Source of the DNA: Stictocephala bisonia
Lineage: Eukaryota; Arthropoda; Insecta; Hemiptera; Membracidae
Reading direction: 5' to 3'
Length of the DNA stretch: 64,000 bases
NCBI GenBank assembly: GCA_035578905.1
Contig: JAQJVL010000161.1
Coordinates: 558,001 to 622,000, forward strand
In this document: in pieces, positions 32,673-43,475 of the stretch
Layout: the number at the start of each line of letters is the position of its first letter
Numbering within the stretch: position 1 is the stretch's first letter
Notes under the pieces: model-generated
Told to the model about the DNA's origin: nothing
The model's input: only the letters and a program-made list of their open reading frames with translations
Database searches by the model: none
Translations under genes and position numbers: made by a program

Positions 32673-33638
32673 ATGCGCTCCCTCAACACGGGGTTCACAG
32701 AAATGTGTGCGCTGGTGAACGACTTTGACTTTGACGTTTTTGGAGTGACGGAGACCTGGCTTCACCCTGGCACACCCTCCGACAACTACAACATTCCAGG
32801 CTACAGCATGCTGCGCTCTGATCGCTCCAGCACACAGGAACCAGGTGAAGACGACGAAGCGGGAGGCGGTGTTGCTATCTACATAAGGGACGGCCTTGTG
32901 TACCAGCAACACACTGTCACCATGGGCACCGCGCTTGGTGTTGAAACTCTTTGTGTAGTTCTGAGGGTAAAGGGACGGAGGCTTGGTCTGTGCGTTGTTT
33001 ATAGGCCCCCTGATGTCAGGTACACTTGTCTTGCTCCGTTGTTTCATTCCCTCTTTGTCGACCTTGCAGTCGAAGTCAACTCTGTGATTTGTTTAGGGGA
33101 CATAAATATCGATTTCACTTCAAAAACATGTAGTGAATCCAAGTATTTACACCGACTCTTGAGAGAATTGAACACAGTACAACTAGTAAACGAACCTACA
33201 AGAGTGACAGCAACCTCGGCCACCTTGTTAGACCACATTATAGTGGACAGGTCGGCCGAGGTCAAGAGGACCGGCGTTATTGATGCTTCAAGTATAAGAG
33301 ATCACAGAGGCAAGGTAATAACGGACCATAAGTTGATTTACTGTGATTTAGTAATAAAAAAAGAGAAAAATGAGCCAAAGCTTGTTACCTTTAGAGATTT
33401 TTCTAAGTTTAAACTTGAAGAGGCAATCAATGAAACTGCTCAGATAAATTGGGGAGGCATATTGGAAATGAATGCAGTTGATGATATCGAAAATGCAATT
33501 ACATCTAATATCAGAAAGGTGTTTGATACACATGCTCCAATTGTATGTAAGAGGGTTACTAAGAAAAAGGCTCCCTGGATGGGTGATGAGATAAAGGCCT
33601 TGACCAGAGAGAAGTGTAAGCTTAGAAACAAATACTGA
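32673..33638 (+). pseudogene. LINE ORF2, AP-type endonuclease domain
   Basis: MRSLNTGFTEM, DVFGVTETWLHPG (catalytic Glu), GGGVAIYIRDGL, VICLGDINIDF and ITDHKLIYCDL (terminal DH) match the exonuclease-endonuclease-phosphatase fold of LINEs. The frame is open upstream (RNLRVGHLN just before the ATG), so the true start may be slightly upstream, overlapping the ORF1 end. It stops at 33,636-33,638, where a frameshift separates it from the RT part. Confidence 0.88.
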
Positions 33639-33639
33639 A

Positions 33640-35497
33640 GTCAAGGAAACAGCAAGACTGGGAGAATTATAAGACAATACGAAACACATTAAATATTTCA
33701 ATTTGGAAAGCTAAAAAGGAATTTTTTACAGATCAGTTAGTGAGCACAAAAAACCCCAAAGATTTTTGGAATTGCTTGAAGCAGTGCAATGTAATTGGAA
33801 ATAAAGAGTCTGGACTGTCACTTGATTTCCAAATAAATGACATAAATAAGTATTTCGCTGAAATGGGTTCAAAAAATGAAGTAGATAGGAATGTGTTGAT
33901 GTTCTTTAGGACACACAAGAAAAATAATTTGCTAAATGATTTTAAATTTAGTGCTGTCACTGAAGAAGCTGTTAAATCAGTGATAAACGAAATTAAATCT
34001 AGAGCTATTGGCAGTGATGAAATATCAATACAAATGGTTAAAGCTGTGAGTCCGTATGCCATTGAAGCCATAACACATCTTGTTAATGAGTCACTAAGAG
34101 GCGGAGTTTTCCCTCAAGCATGGAAGACCAGCATTGTCCGCCCACTGCCCAAAACAACTTCTCCAAATAGTATTGAGCAATTAAGACCCATATCAATACT
34201 CCCAGCCATGTCCAAGATAATAGAGAAAATAGCAATCAAGCAAATAACAAAATACATAGAAACAGAAAACCTATTGCCTGCCCTACAGTCTGGCTTTAGA
34301 AAGAATCACAGTACTTGCACTGCTTTAACAAATTTATTCAGTGATTTGATTGATGCTAGGGACAAGGGCAGATATAGTTCCCTTGTTATGCTCGATTAAT
34401 CTAAGGCATTTGACTCAATGAATCACGATATGCTAATAGCAAAGATGCATTACTATGGCTTCAGTGATGATGTGACTGGTTGGGTTAGGTCTTACCTCGG
34501 AGACAGACTGCAGGTCACCAGAGTGGGAAGTGAGACATCGAACCCCCTCCGAAAGCAGTGTGGCGTTCCGCAGGGCAGTTGCCTGGGCCCAATTCTGTTT
34601 AATTTGTACACAGCCGATTTCCCCAGCTGTGTACAAAGTTGTACTGCGCATTTGTACGCAGATGATTCTCAGTTGCACTTGTCCTATGAGGCTGGGCTCA
34701 TCAGAACAGCATTTGATCAAATAAATACTGACTTAGAGAACATCTCAAGGTGGTCAGCTATCAATGGGCTGACACTCAACTCGGACAAGTGCACTGTTCT
34801 GCACACCGCACCACATGATCTGTTACAGACCCTCAGCGAGAGTGGAGTGGCAATTGCGCTGGATGGCGGGAGTTTGGCTGTGTGTGATAAGGTGAAGACG
34901 CTCGGTGTCGTACTGGACAATGGCCTTACGTTCACCGAGCATGTCACTCATGCCTCCCAGCGTGCTTTAGGAAGGTTGAGGGGTCTGTACAGGTTCAGAA
35001 GTTTGCTTCCAGAGACCGCAAAGCTTCAGCTCATGCAGTCGCTGATACTCTCAGTATTTTATTACTGTTTTCCTGCATACGGCAACAGCATCTCGGGGGA
35101 GGACGTTGGTCGGATCCAGAGGCTTCAAAACTCAGCCATCCGCTTTGTTTACAGTCTACGGAGATTTGACCATGTGACTGCCTATCGTGAGGCAGCCAAC
35201 CTACTGCCCATGGAAGCCGTGTGTAGGATGTTGACGTGCTGCATGACGCACAGGGTGCTGATGCTCAGCGAGCCTCAGTACCTTCGTGAGAAGCTTATAT
35301 TCCGAGAAGAGGTTTCTCAACGGGGCACCCGCCATGGTAGGAATCTTCACTTCCCGAAAGTTAAATTAGAATTTGGTAAAAAGAGCTTTACTTACTTTGG
35401 CCCTAAGTTGTATAACGACCTCCCTGACAACCTAAAAATTTATGCAAGTAATACCTTTAAAAGAAAAATTAGATTGCTTTTGTCTGAAAATATTTAG
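33640..35497 (+). pseudogene. LINE ORF2, reverse transcriptase and C-terminus
   Basis: After the frameshift: QDWENYKTIRN, FWNCLKQCN, LRPISILPAMSKIIEKIAIK, LQSGFRKNHSTCTAL, then TAA at 34,397-34,399 within the LD-x-SKAFDSMNHD motif, then CGVPQGSCLGPILFNLYTAD and the catalytic LYADDSQLHL (YADD at 34,655-34,666). C-terminal YRFRSLLPETAKLQLMQSLI and FGPKLYNDLPDNLKIYAS are typical of CR1/Jockey RT tails. The single nonsense codon and frameshift suggest a fairly recent loss. Confidence 0.9.
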
Positions 35498-35692
35498 GTC
35501 TGTAGGTTGTAGAAACTGACAAGCAATGTGGTTATTGTTCTTATATTGTTATTTAGTGTTAAGTTATTATTTAATATTTTGTATTTATTTATTTAACGTA
35601 AGCTCTACATTTTAATTGACCAAAGTTGTTCTGAAAAGCAGATGTATCTGAGAAACGCTTGGAAATAAAGGCATTTTTATTTATTTATTTAT

Positions 35693-37615
35693 GAAATTGA
35701 CAAAAGACAGAGAAAGCAAATAGGAAATGAAAATTTGATTGATGGACATTATTAACGGAAATGAAATTAATGGACGTTTAGTATTTGTATGTTAAATGGC
35801 AGGTTTTGAGTTATGTTAGTTCTATAACCAATCTTTAAATTACTGGTGGTTATACATCTCTGATTTTATAACTTTACTGAAAATGCACTGTAGACAGACC
35901 TTAAATGTTTGTTTTTATTTATTTATTTATTTTTTTATTGGTCATTTTCTTTTTTGGACACAATTTTGTCTAGTTTTGCGATAATATTAGATTTGTTTGA
36001 GCTTACCTGTGACCTTATTTTATTGGTTAGTGAAAAAGATGTGCGCTGCCATTATTGTTGAGCTAGGCTAAAATTGTTTACTGCTTAGTTACACTAAAAT
36101 ATTTGTGTTCTGTATTTGCCAACTAAAATGAGACAAGAATCGAGCCTTGCATATAAAAGAAATAACTCTACATACACTTTGCCAAATTGTATTAGCATGT
36201 CTGTTGTTGCATTACTTACGATGTCATGATGATCATCAGCTATCAATTCAGATAGTGTAAATAACAATTTTGAAACCAAAACTTTGTTTTGACATTGATT
36301 TTACTATATAAATAGATACTCCATCGATATAGGAGAGTTGTGGTGAGGCCCCAAAACTGTTTTGAGATCCCACGCTGCGCTGCGCATAGCCCTATTTCCT
36401 CTCACACATACACACACGCGCGCACGTGTGTGCGCACACACACACACACACGTCCCTCCTCTCAACCCACTCTCCCATTCTTCAGTCAGCTGCCACGCCC
36501 TCTCCTTCCTCAGGTCCCACACACAAACAACGTCCTCCTTAGATAATTGTTTCCTTAGATAATTGTTTCCTTTATTCCATATTACCGACCTGGATTCTCT
36601 TTTTTTATACTTGCTTGCATCTCTTTCGAATAATAAAGAATACTGTGTTGATAATATTACAGTAAAACTCAGTGTGACATTCATATTGAATAAAGAAATA
36701 TTTATAACTGAATAAATTAAAACGTTAATTTATATGATTAACACACCGTGTATTTGTAAATAGACACACTTGAATAGACCACTAACCTATCGGCAATGCT
36801 GGTGATAATTACTGCTGATTTAAGTAAGCATTTTCATATTATATAGCCCATCTGAAAAATCTTTATTTATTGCATTTTAACCATCAATTAGGTGATTAAA
36901 TTGACTGTTGTACTCAATCATTACATTTTTCATATTCTGTAATTGATTAAAAAATAAATTGTTTTCAAATCCAATGAATGACTGACTCCCATTTCAATTA
37001 TGAAATTAATCTGCAAATATTCCAGGAATATATAATATAGTGAAATATTAAAAAATGTGACATTATTTCTTTGACAAAATAAATATTGAAATAGGCCTAT
37101 GATATATATATAGAATAATACTGGGTAAAATATAAACCCAGGTTAGATTCAAATTTCATGATAAGGTTAGAAAAAAATCACAACAAAACCACTAATCTAC
37201 TTCTATACAATATAAAAATAGCTTTCATCTTATGGCCTGATTCAGACAATCTGTGTATAGGCATTTAATTAAAAATAGCATTATTTTTCATTTTATTATA
37301 ACGTCTGTTTTATTATAACTTTCTTTAACATTAACATATTATTTAGTTCCAAGTAATTGCATGATTGTTTGTAAAATATTTCATTGTTTGGTGAATGGTC
37401 AGTTTTTATTTTTTTCGGAATCACGAAGAGTTGTGACTCTATTATTACTTCTTGAGAAAAACAATCCCAATGTCAATTGAAGTTGGTTAGGAAATATTAT
37501 CGTGATAGAATATAATTAGACGAATGATTATTTAGAGTCAATTTTCATTATTTTAATCAGGTTGAAATTATTGTAAATTTGTTTATGTCTCCTTTCAAAA
37601 ATACCGTTCTATAGC
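35693..37615. other. AT-rich intron sequence with a CA/CG dinucleotide tract
   Basis: Remainder of SART1 intron 6. A microsatellite of (CA)n mixed with CGCG and GTGTGCG lies at about 36,404-36,452. ORFs across it are artefacts. Nothing else supported. Confidence 0.5.
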
Positions 37616-37697
37616 ATTGATTGAATCAGACCATTGTACAAAGTATTGTATCAGACCATTGTACAAAGTATTGAATCAGACCATTGTACAAAGTATG
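37616..37697. repeat. Three tandem copies of a 28-30 bp unit
   Basis: ATCAGACCATTGTACAAAGT repeats three times from about 37,625, spaced 28-29 bp. Lies about 110 bp downstream of SART1 exon 6... in minus-strand terms upstream of exon 6's acceptor is elsewhere; it is within intron 6. Confidence 0.8.
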
Positions 37698-37809
37698 TCT
37701 AAGGGGAATATAGTTATAGTTAACACATCTGGTTTTCATATGTGTTAAAAGGGTACTTCAATTAAAAAGTAACATTAATCATTAGATAACTCATGGAAGT
37801 AAAAGTTAC

Positions 37810-37958
37810 CTTTTTCTTTGGCTTTTTGAATTTGATCATTTCCTGTTCTGTGTAGTAATCAGAGGCTATCTGCGGAGCTGGTAACGCTAGCGACTCAACT
37901 CTCTTCTGTACTTCTAGTCTGTTCTTTACTTGTGCTTTCTTCTTGGCCTCATCGACAC
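37810..37958 (-). CDS. SART1: SART1 exon 6
   Basis: Two bases complete Gly, then VDEAKKKAQVKNRLEVQKRV, ESLALPAPQIASDYYTEQEM, IKFKKPKKK. Human has IRAKLRLQAQSLSTVGPRLA then SEYLTPEEMVTFKKTKRR. Acceptor TTATTAAG before 37,958; donor GTAACT after 37,810. Ends phase 0, joining VRKIRERK of exon 7. Basic tail KKPKKK is a nuclear-localisation-like patch (inference). Confidence 0.93.
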
Positions 37959-39206
37959 CTTAATAATACATGATATACTTGAATTCCTTCACACTAAATC
38001 ATAATACATAATAAATTAGATTGAATTAATCCACCGATAATTTTCTGAATTTTGTTTTAAACATGATGTAAGAATGATAAAACAGAGACAATTTAATTGA
38101 TAAAATAATTTAAAAGTCTTTTGTGTTTCAATATATATCATTTTCCTCTTCTTTGTTTTCTTTTTTTCTTGATTTATATCCTCTTAAATCTGGGATGGCT
38201 AGGCTGTCAAATTACAGAGTTATTTTAAATACTTTTTATCACACTAAGAAGGTGATCACAACTTACTATCAAACTAAGGTTCTAAATAAAATACATATAC
38301 AGCATTCAATTGTTGATTGAATTTGTTGGTTGTTAGTGGAGCATTTACAAAATTTTAGAATTAATGCAGATATTTTCTTGTGATAGGCCTTTTTTATCGG
38401 CTTCACCTATTTTGCAGTATGGAAACTAACCTGTGTTTAATAATGAGAGCTTACACATTAAGATTTTGCGCTGAGCGTATATGATCAGTTTTTTAGGATT
38501 CAAGTATCAAGCATATTCATTTCACGCATGCACAGATCACTGTTCAGTATCATAGTTTTCACCCCATAGTTTTTGTCGTCTTTTAGCTTTTGAAACTAAC
38601 GGAATGTTTGTTTAAATGCAATCAATGAACTCTGATTTATTTAAGGCAGTTTTTATGCTAGCAGTGGAAGAGTTCTCAATATTATTTAGATAAAAATTAA
38701 AGAATTACCATTTTTCAATGGGTTTTACTGGTAAAAAAAAACATACCAACTATTAGAATTGTTAAATTCATAAACTCTTAATTTATAAAATAGTTTTTTG
38801 AACATTTAATTATCAATACTGAAAAATTTTCTTCAACTCCAGAAACCAATCTCACTTTACTACATAAAATAAATAATAGTGTAAAGGGTATGGAAAATAG
38901 TCCATAGAGGGAAAATGGGTATTTAAAGTCCCTGTCTTCATAAAGTGATTAAGATTTATCGTCAGAAGTTGAGATATTCTTTCTACCTGAGACCAGTTTT
39001 CATGATTATCACTAGGGTGCCTACAGTTAATTATTGTGCTTAATATCCAACTAGACAATTATATTTAAAAATTTAATGGAAATTGAGTAAAAGGATAATG
39101 GAAAAACTATGTTAGTAAATGGAGTAGAAAAATATTGAAATGACAAAACACATTAAATATGCTCTAAAGAGACCTGGTAAATACTATCCTATCTTATCTT
39201 AATTAC

Positions 39207-39339
39207 CAAGAGTAAATGTAGTTTTCTTCTCCCCATCTATTTCCTCATCATATTTGCTTAGTACAGACTTCTCTTGCTCATCCTCTTCATAGGCATCATA
39301 ACCATACTGATAGGGTTTCTGTTTTCTTCTATCTATATT
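39207..39339 (-). CDS. SART1: SART1 exon 5
   Basis: Reads [44 protein letters not shown] plus one base. Human has NVELRKKKPDYLPYAEDESV and SILSKYDEELEGERPHSFRL. Acceptor TTTTCAG before 39,339; donor GTAATT after 39,207. Confidence 0.95.
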
Positions 39340-39865
39340 CTGAAAATGTATAAGCAGTTACATTTTAATGTTTCTTCTTAAATAATTGTAATGGTTAGTC
39401 AAGGACTTTTTGTTCATTGCAATTATTTCCATTATTGAATCATAAACTGAAGAAGACTGAACATCTGAATATTAGCCAAAGCTACTGGGATAAAAGTTGA
39501 TCTGAGAAAATAATCCAGATGCCTTTGAGAAGGGTAACAAAAAAGATGTAATTTCAAAGTATTATTATTACTATCATATTAATTATATTTATCATACAAG
39601 CCATAGCTAAATAAAGTTTATTAAGTATTATTAAATCTAATTTGACAATTAACTATTAAAAACTTTAAAACTACACAAAAACTAAATAAGTATTGTTAGA
39701 CTGTCAACAACTCAGCTCTCAACGTCTGTTTACATAGACTCGACTACACTGCAAAAAATAAGAATCGTGATCAGAGCAAACTCACTTGACAGTGTGTTTG
39801 AGTATGCAGTATAAAATAGAAAAGAATGTGCAATACTAAACAATATTTTGGTCAAACTATGTTAC

Positions 39866-39982
39866 CTTCTTGTATCTTTCTTCGTCCATTAAGTTGACAT
39901 TGACCAAAGAATCGCCTTCTTCATCCAAAACTCCTTTGTCTTTCAAGGTCAGAACCACTTCTTTGCCTTCCATGAAACCATC
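39866..39982 (-). CDS. SART1: SART1 exon 4
   Basis: Reads [39 protein letters not shown]. Human has [20 protein letters not shown] and EEEDVLVNVNLVDKERAEK, near identity. Acceptor TTCTCAG before 39,982; donor GTAAC after 39,866; phase 0 both ends. LTLKDKGVL is a signature of the SART-1 family. Confidence 0.97.
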
Positions 39983-40317
39983 CTGAGAAGAATAACACAA
40001 ATTATACATCTAAATAAATACTGAACTTCTCTGTTAGCTTAACATATCTTGCAAATAATCTCCATTTGATAAAATAAATTATAAATAGTCAATAATTTCA
40101 GATAAATTGTAGGCATTTATTCAATGAAAGAGACTACTCCACACTGCAAGTGTTAGTCGGTATATCTATGAGAAATTGTCTACCTGAAATTTCAATCAGA
40201 CCGTTCTTTTCATCATAGCAGATATTTGGCTCCATTGGCCAACAACCCTCCCTCCACCTTCAGTAAACTTCATACATACGCACTGGAAAAGCCTGCATCA
40301 AAACCTGAGTGTTGCTC

Positions 40318-40775
40318 ATTGGATATAAACCCTCTTCACTTTACAACCACACCACTGCCACTACCCAGCGATAGTGGTAACTAAGTCAGACACTCTCTAT
40401 TCACCTGAGGAAAGTCGAAAGTGCCAGTTGCTCTGTGGATAAACAATCCCATTCACTCTACACCCACACCACTGTTACATACCCAGCACAGTGGAAACTA
40501 ATTCAGCCACTCTCTATTCACCTGAGAAAAGTGGGAAGCGCCAGATGTTCTGTGGATAAACAATGTCTTTCACTTTACACCCACACCACTGTTACATACC
40601 CAGCACAGTGGAAACTAATTCAACCACTCTCTATTCACCTGAGAAAAGTGGGAAGCACCAGATGTTCTGTGGATAAACAATGTCTTTCACTTTACACCCT
40701 CACCACTGTTACCTACCCAGCAATAGTGGAAACTAAGTCAGTCACTCTATACTCACCTGAGGAAAGTGCCAGTGG
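40318..40775. repeat. Tandem array, about 116-bp unit, four copies
   Basis: CTATTCACCTGAG recurs near 40,398, 40,514 and 40,630, and as CTATACTCACCTGAGG near 40,747. Units contain CACCACTGTTACATACCCAG and GTGGATAAACAATG. The last unit runs into GTGCCAGTGGCACTGAA, whose complement also appears at about 26,390-26,410. Its 135-codon open frame (40,435-40,842) is repeat-made and not called a gene. Confidence 0.85.
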
Positions 40776-41298
40776 CACTGAACATTTGTGTGATATTTTA
40801 TTCGTACTCTACTATAAGGCGTTTGTGAACTTGTCTTCTTAGGTAAGTTTACTGATGTCCTATCTCTCCTCCTAATATACTAATTCCTAACCTAGTGCCT
40901 TTGAACAAGTTAACAAACAGAGAGCAATGAGGCTTCTAGTGGTAAAGTATTTTTGATTTGGTGATGAGGATCATGCATAATTTTTTAAATAAAAAATGTG
41001 TAGAATAATCTTGGTCTAGATGATTATTCAGATAATATAAATGAAAATAATTAAATTAATATAAATACTGAATTAAAGCAGTAATATTTTGAATGTTTAA
41101 GGGATTCATAAAAAGTATAGCTAATTTGAAATTTATTTTGGGTGCTTTTATATACAGCCCACTTTTACTAATGAACCTATAGATTCTCAAACAGGCTTAC
41201 AACATATCACGATAAAACCTAACTAAAGAGATAAACCTATGTTTACTTATGACATCTTTGTATTACTCTTCATAGTTATAAAGTGTGGCATATCTTAC

Positions 41299-41427
41299 CA
41301 AATCATGTTCCACACGCATTCCTCTAAGATCCCTGGCAGAGTAAGCATCTTTACGAGATGACCGCATTTCTTCTTCTACCAACTCTCCCACTCCAAACAC
41401 AGCATCCATGTCATCCAGCTCTTTGGC
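41299..41427 (-). CDS. SART1: SART1 exon 3
   Basis: Reads [43 protein letters not shown]. Human has LLEEMDQEFGVSTLVEEEFG and YSARDLQGLTVEHAID. Acceptor TGACAG before 41,427; donor GTAAGA after 41,299; phase 0 both ends. Contains the conserved SARDLxGxxVEH block. Confidence 0.96.
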
Positions 41428-41983
41428 CTGTCAGTGACAAAACATACAAATTTATTATCTTAAATTGAATTGCTTAGTGGAAAAAGGAACATATTCCGTA
41501 AATCCTCATTTTACAGGAGACACAAAAAACCATTTTAAGCCCAAACTGTAAATCTGATGCAAAAGGTTACTATTAAGTATTTGTAGGTTTTGTACTCATA
41601 CTCTTGAGTAACAAGTAACAAATGTTTAGGCTTATTAGTTAATGAGTTAATTAAGTTTTAATTTCATGGAATATCTTCCTTTTTCCACTCAAAGAATTTT
41701 TAATATTCGTTATTCATAGATACACATTTAAAGTTAATGAAATGTGTTTTGTTTAATGAACAGCAAGGTAAATAAACATAATATTTGCATAGTTTGCCAC
41801 TTTCTACTCCATCAAGTTCATCTGCGTCGTCACTTGTAGGCCTCTTAATAAAGTAATCATTTGGGGTATACTTAATCAGTTTCTCCAAATCTTTCAACTA
41901 CTCTTTTTTTATTGCAACCTCAACTTTAACTTTAAAACTTGAACAATATAAGAACACTCATCAACTTAGTTTTTATTGGCAAC

Positions 41984-42925
41984 TAGGGGACACACCTGCA
42001 CGCTTCACGTGCCAACCCCGACGCTCGCTGCGCTTGATACACTTCGGCCTTTGGCCTCGGCATGTGGCTTTTAACTACAAATAATAGTAGATTAACTGTA
42101 TAATGTAAAGTCACAATAATACATTTATTTACATTTTATTACTCATACTACTTGCTTTGCGTACCTATTTTACTATAATTACTCGATGGTGTTACTTAGC
42201 CTATTTGAAACGTGTTCATTTCAATTGTTTTTGTTTAACAAGATTAAACTCATAGTATAATATTTAAAAATGCATCAATCGCAGAGTAGCTTTGTTCTGT
42301 GGAATCAATAGTATAATGTCAAACATACCAAATAAATATGTTTATTTATTTACAAAACAACTGATATTACTTTACTAAATTCAACCCAATGTTACGGAAC
42401 AATAATTTTGGGGTGGTTTCTACCCTTAGGAGTACTTTATCAAGATGAAAATACTTTAGTTGTCCTATTTAAGATCTAGGGGAGTGGAGAAGGAAACATA
42501 ACAGGGAGATTAGAGACCTGTATAACGACGCAGACATTGTGAGTGAGGTCAAAAGTAGAAGACTAAGGTGGGCTGGGCATGTGTTGAGATGAGAAGGAGA
42601 GAAGAGTCCCAACTAAAGAAAGTTAGCAAAAATAACCCTGAGGGAAGGCGACCTCGTGGGAGGCCAAAACAAAGATGGTGGGACCAGGTTAGGCTAGATA
42701 TACAGCGAGTTGGAGCCATGGAAGAGAATGCAGAGGACGGGTCAGTCTGGAGAGGCCTTGTTGGTGCGGCTAAATATCACCTGCGATATAGATGGCCCTG
42801 GGAGTAAGTAAGTAAGAGTAAGTATTTAAGATCTAAATATACAGTGTACATAATTTCAGCTCTCTACCTACATTGGAAATTGGAGAATTAATGATGAGTG
42901 AACCAGGGCTTTGCCTTTTATATAT
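41984..42925 (+). mobile_element. Unclassified repeat (GGGGACACC start), copy 1, with LINE insertion
   Basis: Begins CTAGGGGACACACCTGCACG and shares CACTTCGGC, TACAAATAATAG(T/A)AGATTAA and later words with the directly following copy 2. Interrupted by a 344-bp LINE fragment with target duplication. Ends in TTTTATATATATACTAT. Family not recognised. Confidence 0.6.
42479..42822 (+). mobile_element. 5'-truncated LINE insertion with 13-bp target duplication
   Basis: TATTTAAGATCTA at 42,466-42,478 and 42,823-42,835 flank it. It encodes the end of the same family as 11,850-13,352: RRLRWAGHVLR, then a stop, then EGRRPRGRPKQRWWDQVRLD and RWPWE, followed by TAAGTAAGTAAGAGTAAG. Only the ORF end and tail were inserted, as in incomplete target-primed reverse transcription. 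Confidence 0.85.
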
Positions 42926-43475
42926 ATACTATAGGGGACACCTGTGCACGCTTCGTGTGCCAGCCTTGACGCTCATGCACGATACACCTCGGCATGTGAC
43001 TTTTGACTACAAATAATAGAAGATTAACCGTTTAAAGTAATATGTCAACATTACATTTATTTACAGTATTTCACTCACACTAATTGCGTTGCTACCTATT
43101 TATTAGTATAGAGTTACTTAGCCTATTTCACATGTGTTTATTTCATTTTTTTTGTTAAGCAGCTGAAGATTAAAATGTTAAATGTACAAAATAAACATGC
43201 TTATTTATTAACAAAGCAGCTGTTATTAGTTTACTAAAATCAATTCAACGTTATTCTTAAGGAAAAAAAGACATTTTGAGGGGCTGTTTGTACCCCTTAT
43301 GAACGGAATTTCGAAAAATCTTTTCTTAGTGGGTCCCTTCAATACTAAAAGCTAACTTCCTTTAAAATTTTGTAGAAATCCTTTCGGAATCCTTTCGGTG
43401 GTTTTTGAGAATTTGTGATCAGTCAGTCAGTGAGTGAGTGGTATTTGGCTTTTATATATCTAGATAGATAGATAG
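42926..43475 (+). mobile_element. Unclassified repeat (GGGGACACC start), copy 2
   Basis: Starts AGGGGACACCTGTGCACGC and ends with a TCAGTCAGTCAGTGAGTGAG patch, then GGCTTTTATATATCTAGATA and a short ATAG microsatellite. Lies directly tail-to-head after copy 1, both in the same orientation. Confidence 0.6.

Larger units (their letters stand above)
30224..35692 (+). mobile_element. CR1-like LINE, nearly full length, inactive
   Basis: Order is ORF1 (coiled coil, SGNH esterase), ORF2 (endonuclease, reverse transcriptase) and a 3' UTR ending in an ATTT repeat (35,676-35,692) after AATAAAGGCA. An ORF1 esterase is a known CR1/L2-group trait. Inserted antisense in the 8.1-kb SART1 intron between exons 6 and 7. 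Breaks: mariner insertion, at least two ORF1 frame changes, one ORF2 frameshift near 33,638 and a TAA at 34,397-34,399. 5' start unresolved. Confidence 0.85.

Noticed and set aside
31536..33701. Several minus-strand frames (up to 137 codons) across the LINE
   Set aside because: Antisense shadows of LINE ORF1 and ORF2.
36304..36684. Frames around the CA-rich microsatellite at 36.4 kb
   Set aside because: Low-complexity artefact in both strands.
37616..37697. The 28-bp triplet repeat as a SART1 regulatory site
   Set aside because: It lies downstream of the exon 6 donor within intron 6, but nothing in the sequence links it to regulation.
40435..40842. 135-codon plus-strand frame
   Set aside because: Consists of the 116-bp tandem array; no unique coding sequence.
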